Shown one piece after another: positions 45,734 to 57,489 of a stretch of 64,000 nt of DNA. The notes under the pieces were generated by a model that did no database searches, was not told where the DNA came from, and saw only the letters and a program-made list of their open reading frames with translations. Source of the DNA: Siphonodentalium dalli (Eukaryota > Mollusca > Scaphopoda > Gadilida > Siphonodentaliidae); contig CP136064.1 in NCBI GenBank assembly GCA_032622095.1, positions 130,869,605-130,933,604 of the forward strand. The letters are read 5' to 3'. A program made the position numbers and the translations under genes. How positions within the stretch are numbered: the stretch's first letter is position 1; each line of letters opens with the position of its first letter.

Positions 45734-48110
45734 ATCTGCGTGCAGGAATTGATTTTTGTTGTTGACGACGTCACTTTTCAAGTGCCATGCTATAGTAAGT
45801 ATTTGTTTTGATTTTCTTAGTTTGTGCGCGTTAGTTATAGATTGATATTAACGTATTCTTTGTACAATAGCGTGTGATTGGGCAACATTTGGAAGTGTGT
45901 GAAATGTGTCATACAAAAAGACAACAAACCTGTATTTTCGACATTTTTTATGCCATGACACTCGCATTTTCGTTAATTTCGAAGAAATTTACAGCTGTTA
46001 TGATTTATTCTAAACGAATACCTCTTTCTGAATAGTTTGTACACGACCTGTGTCAATATCAGTAAAAGTTAGATAGATTTTCATCACTTTCGGTGATGTT
46101 TTTTTCTGACACAAGTGTTTTGACTACGTCTGATCTGCGATGTTGACAACTCCCTATCTGATAGTAAAGATATTGGCATATTCGTGACTTTATACGTGTG
46201 CAAATCTAACTCGCTAATTTGTTTCACAATTTCATTCGATATGCACACCAGTGTGGAGGTCGGGGTGTGAGGTGTTTTCATAACAAATTGTTCAACAGTT
46301 TATTATTTACAATCATGACATTGCTATCCATTTAATAGGACCACCATAAACACAGGATACGTTATGTATTTAGTTTGAAGATGGTCTATTTCTTTGTAAT
46401 CACTTGCTTTATAGTTGCCGGGGTAAAACATATTAAATATGAATCAATGACCCCTGTCCGGAACAGCTTCTATCGATTAATATTGATTATACTTCGAATA
46501 TGTTACGATATAAACAAGTGTTTAGCTAACGAACAATGGTGGTTACTATTACCAGAGGCCAGTAATATTATTGTGTAATTTTGTCAAAATGAACGTTAAT
46601 TAGACTCATTATCTCTTATGGCGATGGAATAAAACAATACAAACGATCAATCTGGGACATTTGTAGCAATGGGATCTCTCTAATGATCTCTATTGCTATA
46701 TGATATCGCCTGAATCGTCTGTTCTAAAAATAGAACAATTATATGTTCCTTTTAATTTATTTAATTTTAAAATGAAATATTCGAAATAAAATCAAATTAA
46801 TAGATAGAAGCGTTTTCGGACAGGGGTCTTCAATTCATATTTATTATTTTATACCCACGAAACTATTTTTAAATTGTTATATGTAGAGATAATTTTTAAG
46901 ATGATATCAAGGTCGACAATAAACATGAACTCACCATAACTAACTGTGCTTTCTGTCTATTATTTTTTTTACTTTACGTCCGTGGTAAAAGTTAAAGACA
47001 GTTATCTAAATTGTTTTTAGAGAATCACAGCTGATTGTGATAGACATTTAATGTGGCCTTGTGTTGTCACGGATCTGGTTATATTATAGTTAGTTAATTA
47101 ATTGGAAATTGATATAATTTTTGTTTATTTTTTTTCTCACAAAATATTCTCGACATTTGATATCATATATATTGCATGGGTTGTTTTTTTAAAGTTCCTG
47201 GCAATTAAATTATTATGGAACGAAACTTCTCAACTATATAATCAATTAACACATCCATTCTTCCTTTTCAGAATAGGCTAACACACAGACAATGAGCAAT
47301 CTTGGGGTCAATCCCTTTTCCGGATCAGGAATTTCGTTAGAAGCAATTGTAATTGAGGGAAGTGCGTTAGATGTATCAAATTCACCAAGTTGAGATATCA
47401 AAACCCAAAACATAAGTGGACACGACACCAAAAGGAGGTACAATTAAAATGTCCCAATGTTCCTGTTTATAGTGGTGGTCATATTAATTTGACAGCAATC
47501 AACAATAACACGATTGTAAATGAAATGCATGTGTACTATAGAAAACTGTGATATGAAAACACCTCCCACCAGTGTGCATCCGAGTAATATTGTAAAACAA
47601 ATTACCCTGAGTTCGTTTTGCGCACGTAAAGTTGTGAAGACGTCAAACTCCTTACTATCAGACAAGGAGTTGTCAACATCGCAGATCAGACGTAGTCAAA
47701 TATACACAGTTGTTTCAGAAACAATATCGCGATAAAGTGATTAAATTCGATTTTATTACATTTACTGATATCGATTACATTTACTGATATCGACAAACGA
47801 TGTTCACAAACAATTCAGAAAGAGGTATTCGTTGTGAATAGATGGTATTAGCTGTACATTTCTTTGATATTAACGAAAATGCTAGTGTTATGGCATGAAA
47901 TATGACGAAAAAACCCAGGCATTTTGTCATTTTGTGTGACACATTTCATGCACTTCCAGATATCGTCCAACCGCACGCTATTGCACTCATAATACGCTAA
48001 TATCACTCTAACTAACGCGCATATATTAAGAAAATAAATGCAAACATTTAACGGTGTGGCACTTGAAAAGTGACGTTATCAACAACAAAAATCTATATTT
48101 AGCATGCAGA
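45734..48110. mobile_element. Long inverted repeat with nested inner inverted repeat
   Basis: Arms 45734-46362 and 47456-48110 are inverted, diverged copies, with shared words such as TTTTTGTTGTTGA, CACTTTTCAAGTGCCA, GCATTTTCGTTAAT, GAATACCTCTTTCTGAAT and GAGGTGTTTTCAT. The 1.1-kb loop contains a second inverted pair, 46415-46505 and 46770-46862, sharing GACCCCTGTCCG and GCTTCTATC. Mirrored small frames (46084-46281 minus, 47520-47735 plus) share SLLSD(R/K)ELSTSQIRRSQ, but nucleotide identity there is so high that no coding constraint need be assumed. No transposase, and the target duplication is unclear. Confidence 0.65.
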
Positions 48111-49235
48111 GCAATTTTTTCCGAACACTTGGCGGGGGTGGGTGGTTCAGCAGACTGGCCCACACATTTTTCTCTGGCCCTTTAAATTTGTTCCTAGAGT
48201 AATTTTTCTTCACAATAATGGGACAAACGTTTTAAGAATGCTTCTATTATGTAACAGGTATATGCACTTAACTCTTGGTAGGGGGTTTTGGGTTCACCAT
48301 CAGTTAATAACAAGAAAACTAAGATGCATGCATGAGGTCACCCATGAACTATTTAGCATAGAATAATTCAGTTCGGTTGCAGTTTCACAACGTTACAACT
48401 GACATACGATTACACAAGACGAACCTTGAATGTGGAACTATGTAAGAGTGAATCTTAATGTTCTAAATCCCATGTTTCACCTTTAGTGGTAATGGGGTCG
48501 TACTTTATTAACACGCAAGTAGTGTAATTAAGTACGGGTAATTAGAAGTAACAAATCGTTTAGTTTCTATCGTATCGGCTGAAAGGGGTGAGCAGATTGC
48601 TGGTGATGAATGTTCTCGTTAGCTGCCAATATAATGTGCATATTTGTCCCGTTACGTTTATACACTGTAGCATTGGCGGGCCAGAGTGTGTTGACATGTT
48701 AATTGTTTGGTTCATTAATAACAGATCAGCAGGGATTTGTAATTTTGTCGTGATAACGTATACGTGGAAATATGCTACCTAAACGGTTAAATGAACGGTT
48801 GATCTATTACACCACCGTGTATACTCGGTTTAAATAGGTATATTATATATGGACGTGTGCTCAATTTTGGTGTGGACCGATGATAAAAAAAAAATCAGAG
48901 GTAAATGTCGGCGGGCGGGAGGGCCATTTTTTCAATAATTTTTAAAGAAATTGAGCAGTTGCAGCAGCAGCACAAAAAGGGTGTACAATTGGCAAATGAT
49001 GAGGGGCGGTGTGACGTGTAACTAGGATTGAAATTAGATATGCAATTTGGAGATTATTGGATGAGGGATGTTATATTAATTATATTAAAGGGACGAGAGG
49101 GCTTAGTTGTCGAAAATATTCATATTTGTTCCAAAAATATTAAAACGCATACATTTTGGTTCAAATATACGATCACTATCGCGTAAACATCATGCTTACA
49201 TAAAGACCTACTAAATTTTACCTAAACAAGAGTCT
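48111..49235. other. No gene seen
   Basis: Two short plus-strand frames (48142-48366, 48588-48782) without recognisable domains. Sequence otherwise AT-rich, with a small GCAGCAGCAGCAC cluster near 48961. Confidence 0.4.
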
Positions 49236-49239
49236 GTTG

Positions 49240-49600
49240 TGTTATAGAAGGCAGCACAATGCTACTGGCTAATCACACACAAATGGTATAAACGCTCTTT
49301 ATTATTTCCAAATAAGGAATTGAGCAACAAAAAACGCTCTTTATGTTTACCATCATAATATAAATGAACACCAAGGAAGTAACTTTTATGCTTTGTTTAC
49401 ATAACAATCGTCAAATTTACGACAATAACTTACTGTTTATGAGATATTTCTCATTTGTATATTAACAAAGTCTGTCTATATTTGAATATTATTTTCGTTT
49501 GTAGCGGTTTTTGACAGGTGGAAATATGTTCACAGGATACCCACCAAGGCCTTCCGTACCTTTAAGGTATACTGCAACTTTTTTTCTTTTCAATAGCAGA
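49240..49600 (+). repeat. Dispersed AACGCTCTTTATTATTTCC repeat, copy 1
   Basis: Shares AATCACACACAAATG, AAACGCTCTTTATTATTTCC, TTTGTTTACATAACAA, CTTACTGTTTATG and GGCGGTTTTTGA-like segments in order with 61995-62190 and 62550-62680. The second copy is interrupted by a LINE fragment. Confidence 0.7.
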
Positions 49601-49829
49601 ATACAGAATCCTATTAAGAAGTGACACAAAACACAGAACATTTTTTTAATTATATGTATTGAGCAGTGAGAAATATTTGAGTAGAGGAAACCAGTAACGA
49701 AAGGCGATATTAACATGATTTCTGTCTGCGAATAATTGTTTACGTTCCAATGAATATTAAAATGTACTGAAAACAAACTGCTAATGGGTGGGTGCCAGAC
49801 TTTCATAAACACAAATTATGTATTAATGG

Positions 49830-50085
49830 TGTAACGACATATTTCGTTCTTTATTGTCTAAAAAAATAGGGGATGGGGATGTTTGGATCTCTAGTTTAAC
49901 GACATTTTTCGGTCTTTATAATATCTCAAGATATAGGGGGTATTTGGATCTCTAGTTTAACGACATTTTTCGGTCTTTATAGTTCAACGACATTTTCGGT
50001 CTTTAATATCTCAAGATATAGGTGCCCTTAGTGGGTATTTGGATCTCTAGTTTAACGACATTTTTCGGTCTTTGATAGAAAAATG
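49830..50085. repeat. TAACGACATTTTTCGGTCTTT repeat cluster
   Basis: About five copies of TTTAACGACATTTTTCGGTC with intervals between 30 and 96 bp, three of them preceded by TTTGGATCTCTAG (49885, 49945, 50041). A small locally amplified repeat with no coding frame. Confidence 0.75.
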
Positions 50086-50089
50086 GAAG

Positions 50090-51680
50090 AAGTACATCTT
50101 TGGAAAGATGTGGCGGCCCTAAAAGGGAAAGTTGTTTGGTGATCTTGAAATGCAGTTTTTCTGAACAGTCTTCCTTGATTAAAGTGATGTGAAACACTCC
50201 GGCAGACACCGGGCAGAGTGATCAAATAGAAATTAAGAATAATCTTTCTCAAAGTAGTTATTTGTTACGAATATTAATCCAAATGGATGATACACACCGT
50301 CATTCTTATATATTAGTTAAATGCAATGACTCTCGATGGCGAAATCATTTTTGTTTAATTATAGCCGATAGTTGCGCCCCGAATCGAGATGTAAATATTT
50401 ACAATTTGGAGTAGTTCAGACGATGTTCTCTATGAAGTGGTAGATTTTTTTGGAAATTTTCAGTGATGTTAGTAGAATGATAACATTCCACAGGTTGGCA
50501 AAGTGTCTGAGCACTAACTTATCAATTTCTCGCACCCGAAAAAGTCCATAACAAGTCCATAATATGTCTTTAAGCATATATATAAATCTCCGAAAACAAA
50601 AATTCTAAAGCATTAAACGATTTACTATATTTCCATGGCATATATTTCATCTGATTTTGCGAGAATCCATATATACTTTTTCACGAGAATCCAGGGTAAT
50701 TTGCGAGAATATTTACGAGAATCTAGATTTGGAGTCTCGCCGAAATATAAGCCCTGATTTCACTCTGAAGTGTGCCTAAATGGCATAAATTGTACCGTGG
50801 TTCCCATGTTCGCCAAAGTGGCATAAATTTATTTCAGGATAATACTAATAGGCATTCATTTATATCACTGATATCAGGACAATAAATAGCCATTTCCATT
50901 GCATGGAACAGAAAAGAGCGTTATTGTTTATCGGTGTTGTTTTTGGAAGTGGTGGTAGTTCAATTTTATACGTTTCGACCCCCAATAAGTATTTCCGAAC
51001 AAATGAATTATTAACAAGCGTGACATGACATCATTGACGAAGATAATTAACACCGATCTACGAGAAGTACGTACCAGTAGTGGCAGTAGCCAAATACCTT
51101 AAGGTAATTGACAGTCTTTCGGCTGCTATTATCTGATTATTGATAATCTATTAATCTCATGTTGGTATCCTGCTTCTCTATTAGCCACCATGGAAAGAAG
51201 CAGAGCAAACATATCAGGTTTTATAGTACACTAAGTTGCAGAACTGCCAGAACTTGGCAGAACTTCCAGAAGGCAAACAAATAAACTGTTTAAACAGAGA
51301 CAATGCAGGCAACAATAATGGCGATATCTGGTTGATTTAGCCACCCATAAACACTTTTATATATTGCATATCTTCGCGGTGAGGTTTACATTGCATTCGC
51401 AAAATAAATTATATTTTTCCTCCAATAAAATTGCCATTTTAGTTACGTTTTGTATCGCAAACGATGAATCTTCTAATTTTCATGGTAGCTGCCATTTGTA
51501 TTGGGTCACGTGATCACCTAACGAGATCAGGGGAGATAATCAAAAAGTTACGGATAACCAGTAGATCCGCCCAACGCGTAATAGTCCGTGGGCTGAGGTC
51601 AGGAAAATCGAAAACCGGTATCAATTTACGGACAAAGGGAGATGTGTTTTTTATTGTAGGGTAATGTCTGAAGTTTATTT
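50090..51680. other. No gene seen; CGAGAATCCA cluster
   Basis: Frames 50003-50252 (minus) and 51464-51696 (both strands) are short and unrecognised. At 50657-50725 the word CGAGAATCYA occurs four times at 12-26 bp spacing. Nothing else stands out. Confidence 0.4.
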
Positions 51681-51685
51681 TGATA

Positions 51686-52203
51686 TATTTACACACTAAG
51701 TGTTGTCATCACTAAATCCAGCATTCTGATTGGTCGGCGCCCACGTGGCTAGTTGCAGTTATTTCTCGGTGAATGCGTAACGCCTCATAACACCAAGCTA
51801 TAATAACACCATCGAAACGTCATTAGGTTTGGAAAGACGAACGCGTAATGCTTTGGGCGCATTTTGACTCGCGCAGGATTGACTTAATACATCATCGGGT
51901 TTCAACATGAAGAGAAATTGTTCCTATTAACTTTTGCCAAGGGTGCTATTGGGTATTTTGGGCTGATCTTGTCACGATACACTTTTCGATTTAAATATAT
52001 TTACAAAAGTGGCTTTTTCGCTAAATGTATATAAATATAAGGATTAACTGTCATGTGGACTATTTTTATGGAGATGTAACGGTGAGGTAAGTGGACATAT
52101 AACTTGTATGTAAAACCCTTCGGGTTTTACACAAGTTGTGTCCACTTACCTCACCGTTACATATCCATAAAAACAGTCCACATGACAGTTAATCCTTATA
52201 TAT
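51686..52203. mobile_element. Hairpin-ended element E, copy 2 (inverted)
   Basis: Reverse-complement copy of 33294-33806 over its full length, about 95 percent alike by eye. It starts TATTTACACACTAAGTGTTG and ends in the long hairpin (52038-52200) with loop GTAAAACCC TTC GGGTTTTAC. It is complete on its own and lacks the 471-bp repeats that flank copy 1, which shows that E is an independent unit. Confidence 0.8.
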
Positions 52204-52204
52204 G

Positions 52205-53990
52205 ACCCAAGTCTGAAAAATACAGCTTTATGTGTGAAAATGGAGGTTTAGTGAAGCATACCTTGAAAAAAATCAAAAATTGACTATATCTACTTAAAAA
52301 AGGATTCCAAGCTATAATAATGAATTTAAGAACAAACATATACATCATAGATTTGATAAATGAATTGTGAAGGAAATAGAACAAAATTACCCATTGTTAT
52401 TTCTATTGTTTTACATTTTAAAGAAATTTTCGTTAGAAAAATCCCGATTTTTCCGGCATTTTCAAAGATGCACCACGTGAAGTTTTCTGTGATATTGAAT
52501 AAAAGAGAAGAAGCACACATTTGGGTAAGTATATGTATTGTCTGATGTATGAGTAACACAAAACAAGCGATGTTCCCATAATTGTCCGCCTATGTTGTTA
52601 TTTTATAACGATTCTCCTAGCCCTACCCCTAAAACGCACAAAACCACGAGTTGACGTCAGGGTGATTACCGTCGCACATCGTTCCATAGTTTTGCATGGG
52701 AGCTAACTCAATCTCGTAGCTGAGAATACAAACAAACAAGTTTTGTGTGTTCAGAATTTAAAAATGAATGATTGAATCATCATAATTGAGAACTATTAAC
52801 AATTTCTCAAAAGTAAGTCTGTATGATTGCACTTGTTAACCCGGACTCGGCGAATGAGTTGTGAATTAAAAGTGACAAAACGCAGAATGACGATCGAAAT
52901 CGTGACTGACTGTCAGTCATTCAGTGTCAGTGACAGTGTCAATGACACCGGTGACCGGGCCCAATTCGAGGCAACACCCCGAATGCGTTGTAAAATGCCA
53001 CCTCATGTAAAATCACATCGCCGTGGTTTACATTATTATTAATATTATAACCACCAGTTTCTTGAATAATAATCCACCGAGTTCACATTGAAATTGTACC
53101 GTCTGTAATTTCAGTGCAATGAAGCGATTCATCGCCTTTAGGCTTTACGCCACTTGCAGGTCAGTTCGCTGCGACATTGTAATGTGTGTGTCGCTATCAA
53201 TATCATACGCATTGTTTGGTTTATTATACTGAAATTGATCATAAATAGCGCTATGCCAGGCCATGATAGCGGCTAGTGGGGAAATTACGGTGAATTTTTT
53301 TGGCAAAATACTGATTGGGCTCAAAGGTCACGTCGCTGTGTTCTGTAAAACTACGGAAGACCGTTTCAGTTATAATTTTGCCTATAATAGACACCGGGGT
53401 ATTTCTTCGTCGGAGATCAGCGCTAATATGATCATTTGTACTGGCAATAGCCAGGTGATGAAACAGTGTATACTATAGAGGGAAGTGACACACTGATTAT
53501 GCATACAAATTCAAATGGGCCTTATTTATTATAATTAAACAACAAATTTCATCAGAAAGCGAGGTGTTTAATAGCATTAATAGAGGCATTCTGTACTTCT
53601 AATTTGTGGTGAATTTTCACTCTGAAATTTGTCAATCATCTCACATAATGTCAGTTATTGGTCCCAACGGACAGAGGGCATTGAATTATATTTTGGCAGG
53701 ATATATATAAATGGGGTTTGTCCGTCTAGCCGTTCGTCTATCAAAAAAAAAAAAGAAGAAGAAGAAAAAAAACTTCGGACTTATCATGCAGAGACATATA
53801 AACCTATATATGTCTCTGGACTTATGTATCTCAGCCAAAGCATGGTGGATTCGAATTATCTTTGCTGTGCTGGTCAAACACTGTGTGTGTGATTGGGGTG
53901 GTACTTTTGTCCCAATTTTTTTGCTAGAGTTATTCCTCATCTGTTTTTTTTTTCACTTAGAATTTGTGAATGCCATTAATTAAATATTGG
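52205..53990. other. No gene seen; purine tract
   Basis: Several short frames (52360-52545, 52827-53042, 53263-53478, 53629-53892) overlap antisense frames and resemble nothing known. 53741-53771 is an A-rich AAG tract. 52900-52950 has overlapping TGACTGTCAGTCA-type palindromes. Confidence 0.4.
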
Positions 53991-53997
53991 ATTTTAA

Positions 53998-54236
53998 CCC
54001 TTTTATGACTGGATCCAATTTAGTGCTATTTTGGAATGGTCTATTGTTCATGTGTAGGGGTGTTTTGAAGATTTTAGCAGACGACAGACAATTAAATCAA
54101 CCCTGAGATTTTTGAGTAGATTCTAATTCGTTCATTTGTAGGAATGTTCATATAATAATATTATCTGAACATTCCTACAAATGGATGAATGATAATCAAG
54201 GAACTATGCATCAATGCATATCCCATCTTGAAAGTG
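53998..54236. mobile_element. Possible short TTAA-bounded MITE with internal hairpin
   Basis: The borders TTAA (53994-53997, 54237-54240) enclose CCCTTTTATGACTGG at the left and an imperfect inverse (CCATCTTGAAAGTG) at the right, similar in style to the 78-1283 element. The middle holds a perfect 18-bp stem CATTTGTAGGAATGTTCA (54133-54150) with its complement at 54166-54183 and a 15-base AT loop. The inverted ends are weak, so the call is tentative. Confidence 0.4.
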
Positions 54237-54400
54237 TTAATACAACTTTTGATGTGACTTCAACATATGGGGTGGTGCCTGTATACTAACAATATTAACC
54301 ATTTTGGCAGTAAACACCGCGGCGTTTTCACTTGTTCTAACATTCTTTGGAAATAGAATAGTCAGCAATAGCACCGATACTTACCTTCTGTTCGTTTCAG

Positions 54401-55677
54401 TGGCAGACGACGATGATGACTGGACCACCGAAGAGTTTCGTCCATATAAAAAGCGAAAGCATCACACGTCATCGCCCGCAACCATAAAGGGGTGTTCAGA
54501 AGAACGACCGATCATAATAGAGCATGCTAATTCTAGAACACCTCGATCAAAGTCTGCTTCTTTTCTGCTTGATAAGCTATGCCTGTTCTGTGACAAACGG
54601 TACAAGTATCGAAAGAAGAGCAACTCAAAGGAAGATGTCAGGCAATGTATGGATTTAAGGGCCGATGACACAATCAGACGAGCAGCTGTACGAAAGATGG
54701 ATACAAAAGTTCTGTCAAAATTGTCCAATTCCGATCTTGTTGCAGCTGAGGGGTGTTACCATCATACATGTTATCGTGATTATACCAGAAGTGAGTCAGA
54801 TTTGGATGTCGGAAAGGATTCTGATGACTACTTCATGATTGAGTCCAGAGCATACACTTCTTTGATTGATTTCATACAACAGTATGTGGTTGCAGGAAAC
54901 AATGTCATTACATTAAATGAACTCAAAGACAATCTCGTGCAAACAATTGCTGAGATGGGTATTTCTGAGGTACATGATTCAACAACAAAAAACTTGAGGA
55001 GGAGGAGGAGGCTAGAGAAAGACATAAGCACAGATATTTCAATATTCCCTGATGATTGCGGCAAATTGTTTGTTATATCAAAACATTTAAAAGTTGAGCG
55101 TGTGGCGGTCGAGTATTACAGGATTCTGGATAAAATAAATAAACAAGAGAAGACAACTTCTGTTGAAGGTACAATCAAGAATGCAGCCGTGAAAATCAGG
55201 AATGATATAAAGAACATTAATGACAATATGAGATGGCCACCACGGGAGTCAGACTTGTGTTTTGATGCATATCCTGTACCAGAGTCTCTGAAACAATTTC
55301 TAAGATGTGTGTTGACAGGAAATGATAGCGATGAACAGAAAATGTCTACTAGATCATTCCGTGCAATCAGTTCCATTGGACAAGATATGATCTATAATGT
55401 TACGAATGGGAAATGCAGAACTCCAAAGCATATCTTGTTGCCCTTCACTGTGAAAGCATTGTCTGGTAATGTTGAAATCATTCGGATTCTCAATCGCCTT
55501 GGATATGGAATTTCCTATTCTAAATTGTTAGAGATAGAAGAAACATTAACTGGGGGAGGAACATCGCATCGGGTGAATGGTATTGCTGTCCAACAACGGA
55601 TCATCGGACCCCATCCACTCAAACCAACTAGTGAGGTGCCGAAAAATAAACAAAGGAGTTTACCCTACACGCCACAG
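54401..55677 (+). CDS. Large exon of an unnamed invertebrate-type protein family
   Basis: An acceptor TTCGTTTCAG ends at 54400 and a donor CAG|GTACTA follows 55677, so this looks like a roughly 425-codon internal exon. The ATG at 54304 is probably intronic. Order: acidic ADDDDDW start, basic patch PYKKRKHH, then KLCLFCDKRYKYRKK...CMDLRADDTIRRAA...AEGCYHHTCYRDYTR, a probable zinc-binding CxxC/HxxxC module, a long charged helical middle, and SIGQDMIYNVTNGKCRTPKH followed by LNRLGYGISYSKLLEIEE. I remember this architecture as a multicopy uncharacterised family in cnidarians and molluscs, possibly transposon-linked, but I know no function. The jump from LEIEE to TLTGGGTSHRVNG seems to skip a segment usually present, suggesting an internal deletion. 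Confidence 0.55.
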
Positions 55678-55684
55678 GTACTAA

Positions 55685-57000
55685 TACTATAAGTATAGAA
55701 TATACATTTTGTAAGTAGGGTGTACAAGTGTTATAGATGTTAAAACTGCTTTACCACGAATGGCGTGAACTTTGTGTACCTGCCCTATCACATGTATATG
55801 GGTGTGTTCTATTTATAACATGATCATGCAGCAGTTGGATAAAACAATTTGTTTATAACGCGATTTGCCTTAATTAAGTAACTCATAAAAGAATATTATT
55901 TATCATAAACTTTTTTGTTAACATCATAATTTTGTCATGGCAATATTTTCTGCGTATGTCGGATACCGTCAACACCATGTCCATGATTTCAGGGAAAGAA
56001 AACTTGACAGTGTGTCACAACTCAAATTCAAAATTAACCCTCCAGGGACCTCATTCTGCAAATGTCAGACACACTATTTCCAGACTTGTTCAAAACACTG
56101 AATATATTAATACTAGCAGGTTAGCCCACCACTGGCGGCGTTCGTCAGAAACATGACAATTTTTTTTAATTAATTTTTTAATTTAATTTTTTTTTTCAAT
56201 GAGTTAATATTAATTTTTTGTTTATAACATGAGTTAATTGTGCATTTTTAATGTACTGGATTTTTGAATTAATTTTTTTGATTAATTTTTTAACACGTTA
56301 TTTCTGCCTTTTTAATCGAGATAAATGAATTTCGCGTTTTGCATCCGTAGTTTCGTATGCATGGGTAACCGTAACGCGACGTTGACGATCCCCGTGGGTT
56401 TTTACCCTTATATACGAAATTTGAGCTCGATCCGCGCAGCCGTTTTCGATTCTATGAAATATACACATATATACGGAAGTCTCAAAATATATAGTATTGC
56501 TCAGTATAGAGTTAGACCCTCGACACCTGTCAATATATTTGGGCTGAATTCATCTGATGCGGTATTATTCCTCGAAATAAACAACAAAGCCGTCGTTACT
56601 TCGAAATGTAGTTTGGGCTAACATTTACACAAATCCTCCATGTGTTCTCAGTCGACACACAGATCATTTCAGAAACAACTGTGAGATAAACACCCAAGGT
56701 TGGGTGAAATGAGGGATGACACCAAATTGGTAATAAAAAGGTCAGCTGCTAAATGCTTTCTTCAAGGATCTATCAGTGCACATTGACACGGAAAGGCTCA
56801 GATTTAAATAGTTCTATTAAAAATCATTTATTCAACCTGATATAAATGAAAACGTAACACAATTATAGATTCTTCAAATAAATGTAAACTCTTCACTGAT
56901 CTCTTCAAATAAAAATACACTATTCAAAAAACCATAATAAAATAAAACAAAGGTGTTAAAACAAACGTAATTGGCCGATTTCAACAATATATATGGGTCT
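55685..57000. other. No gene seen; AT-rich
   Basis: I could not find a following exon for the 54401-55677 exon. 56155-56300 is an AT-rich TTTTTTAATT stretch. A 98-codon frame at 56325-56621 has no recognisable domain. Confidence 0.4.
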
Positions 57001-57480
57001 AGGATCACCTCTAGTTGGGAGCTGTTAAATTTGAATGTTTTTTTAATGAAAAATATGGGCGATGGCAGCCATATTGGATTTTACTCTTTGCATCACTAAA
57101 TCCATTAACACACCCTACAGAGCTTATCCCTCATCCGATCATCATCAAACTTCATATTGATCTTCAGTGTGACCTCTCGATGGGTGCCTACCATTTTCCC
57201 CCAATTTTTGTTAAAAACATGGCTGTCAGCGGCCATCTTGAATTTTACTCTTTGTATGACCAAATCCTTAACCACACCTTGTAAGCTCACATTTCTAATC
57301 CAATCGTCACCAAACTTCATATGGATCTTCATTGTGACCTCTAGATGGAGCCTCCACCCCCCCCCCCAAATTTGTTTAAAACAAACATGGCCACCAGCAC
57401 TGCCCAGCAGCCATCTTAGATTTCAAATGTCAGTCAATCAGCACACCCTACAGCCCACATTTATTGGAGAATTGATTTGA
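57000..57480. repeat. ATGGCNGCCATNTTGGATTTTACTC tandem units
   Basis: Three units with TTTTACTCTTTG at 57079 and 57243 (period 164). Each unit has a GGCAGCCAT or GGCCATCTT motif followed by ACACCYTRCAGAGCT and CATCAAACTTCATATNGATC. The C-run at 57357-57367 sits within the third unit. Another independent member of the ATGGCNGCC-motif, 140-190-bp unit group. Confidence 0.7.
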
Positions 57481-57489
57481 AACTTATAG

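Noticed and set aside
46375..46578. Small secreted peptide (MKMVYFFVITCFIVAGV start)
   Set aside because: The signal-like start is tempting, but the frame lies in a repeat loop, the homologous segment at 46770-46862 has no matching start, and no transcript evidence is available.
54133..54183. microRNA precursor
   Set aside because: A perfect 18-bp stem is short for a precursor and sits centrally in a TTAA-bounded repeat, so a transposon origin is simpler.
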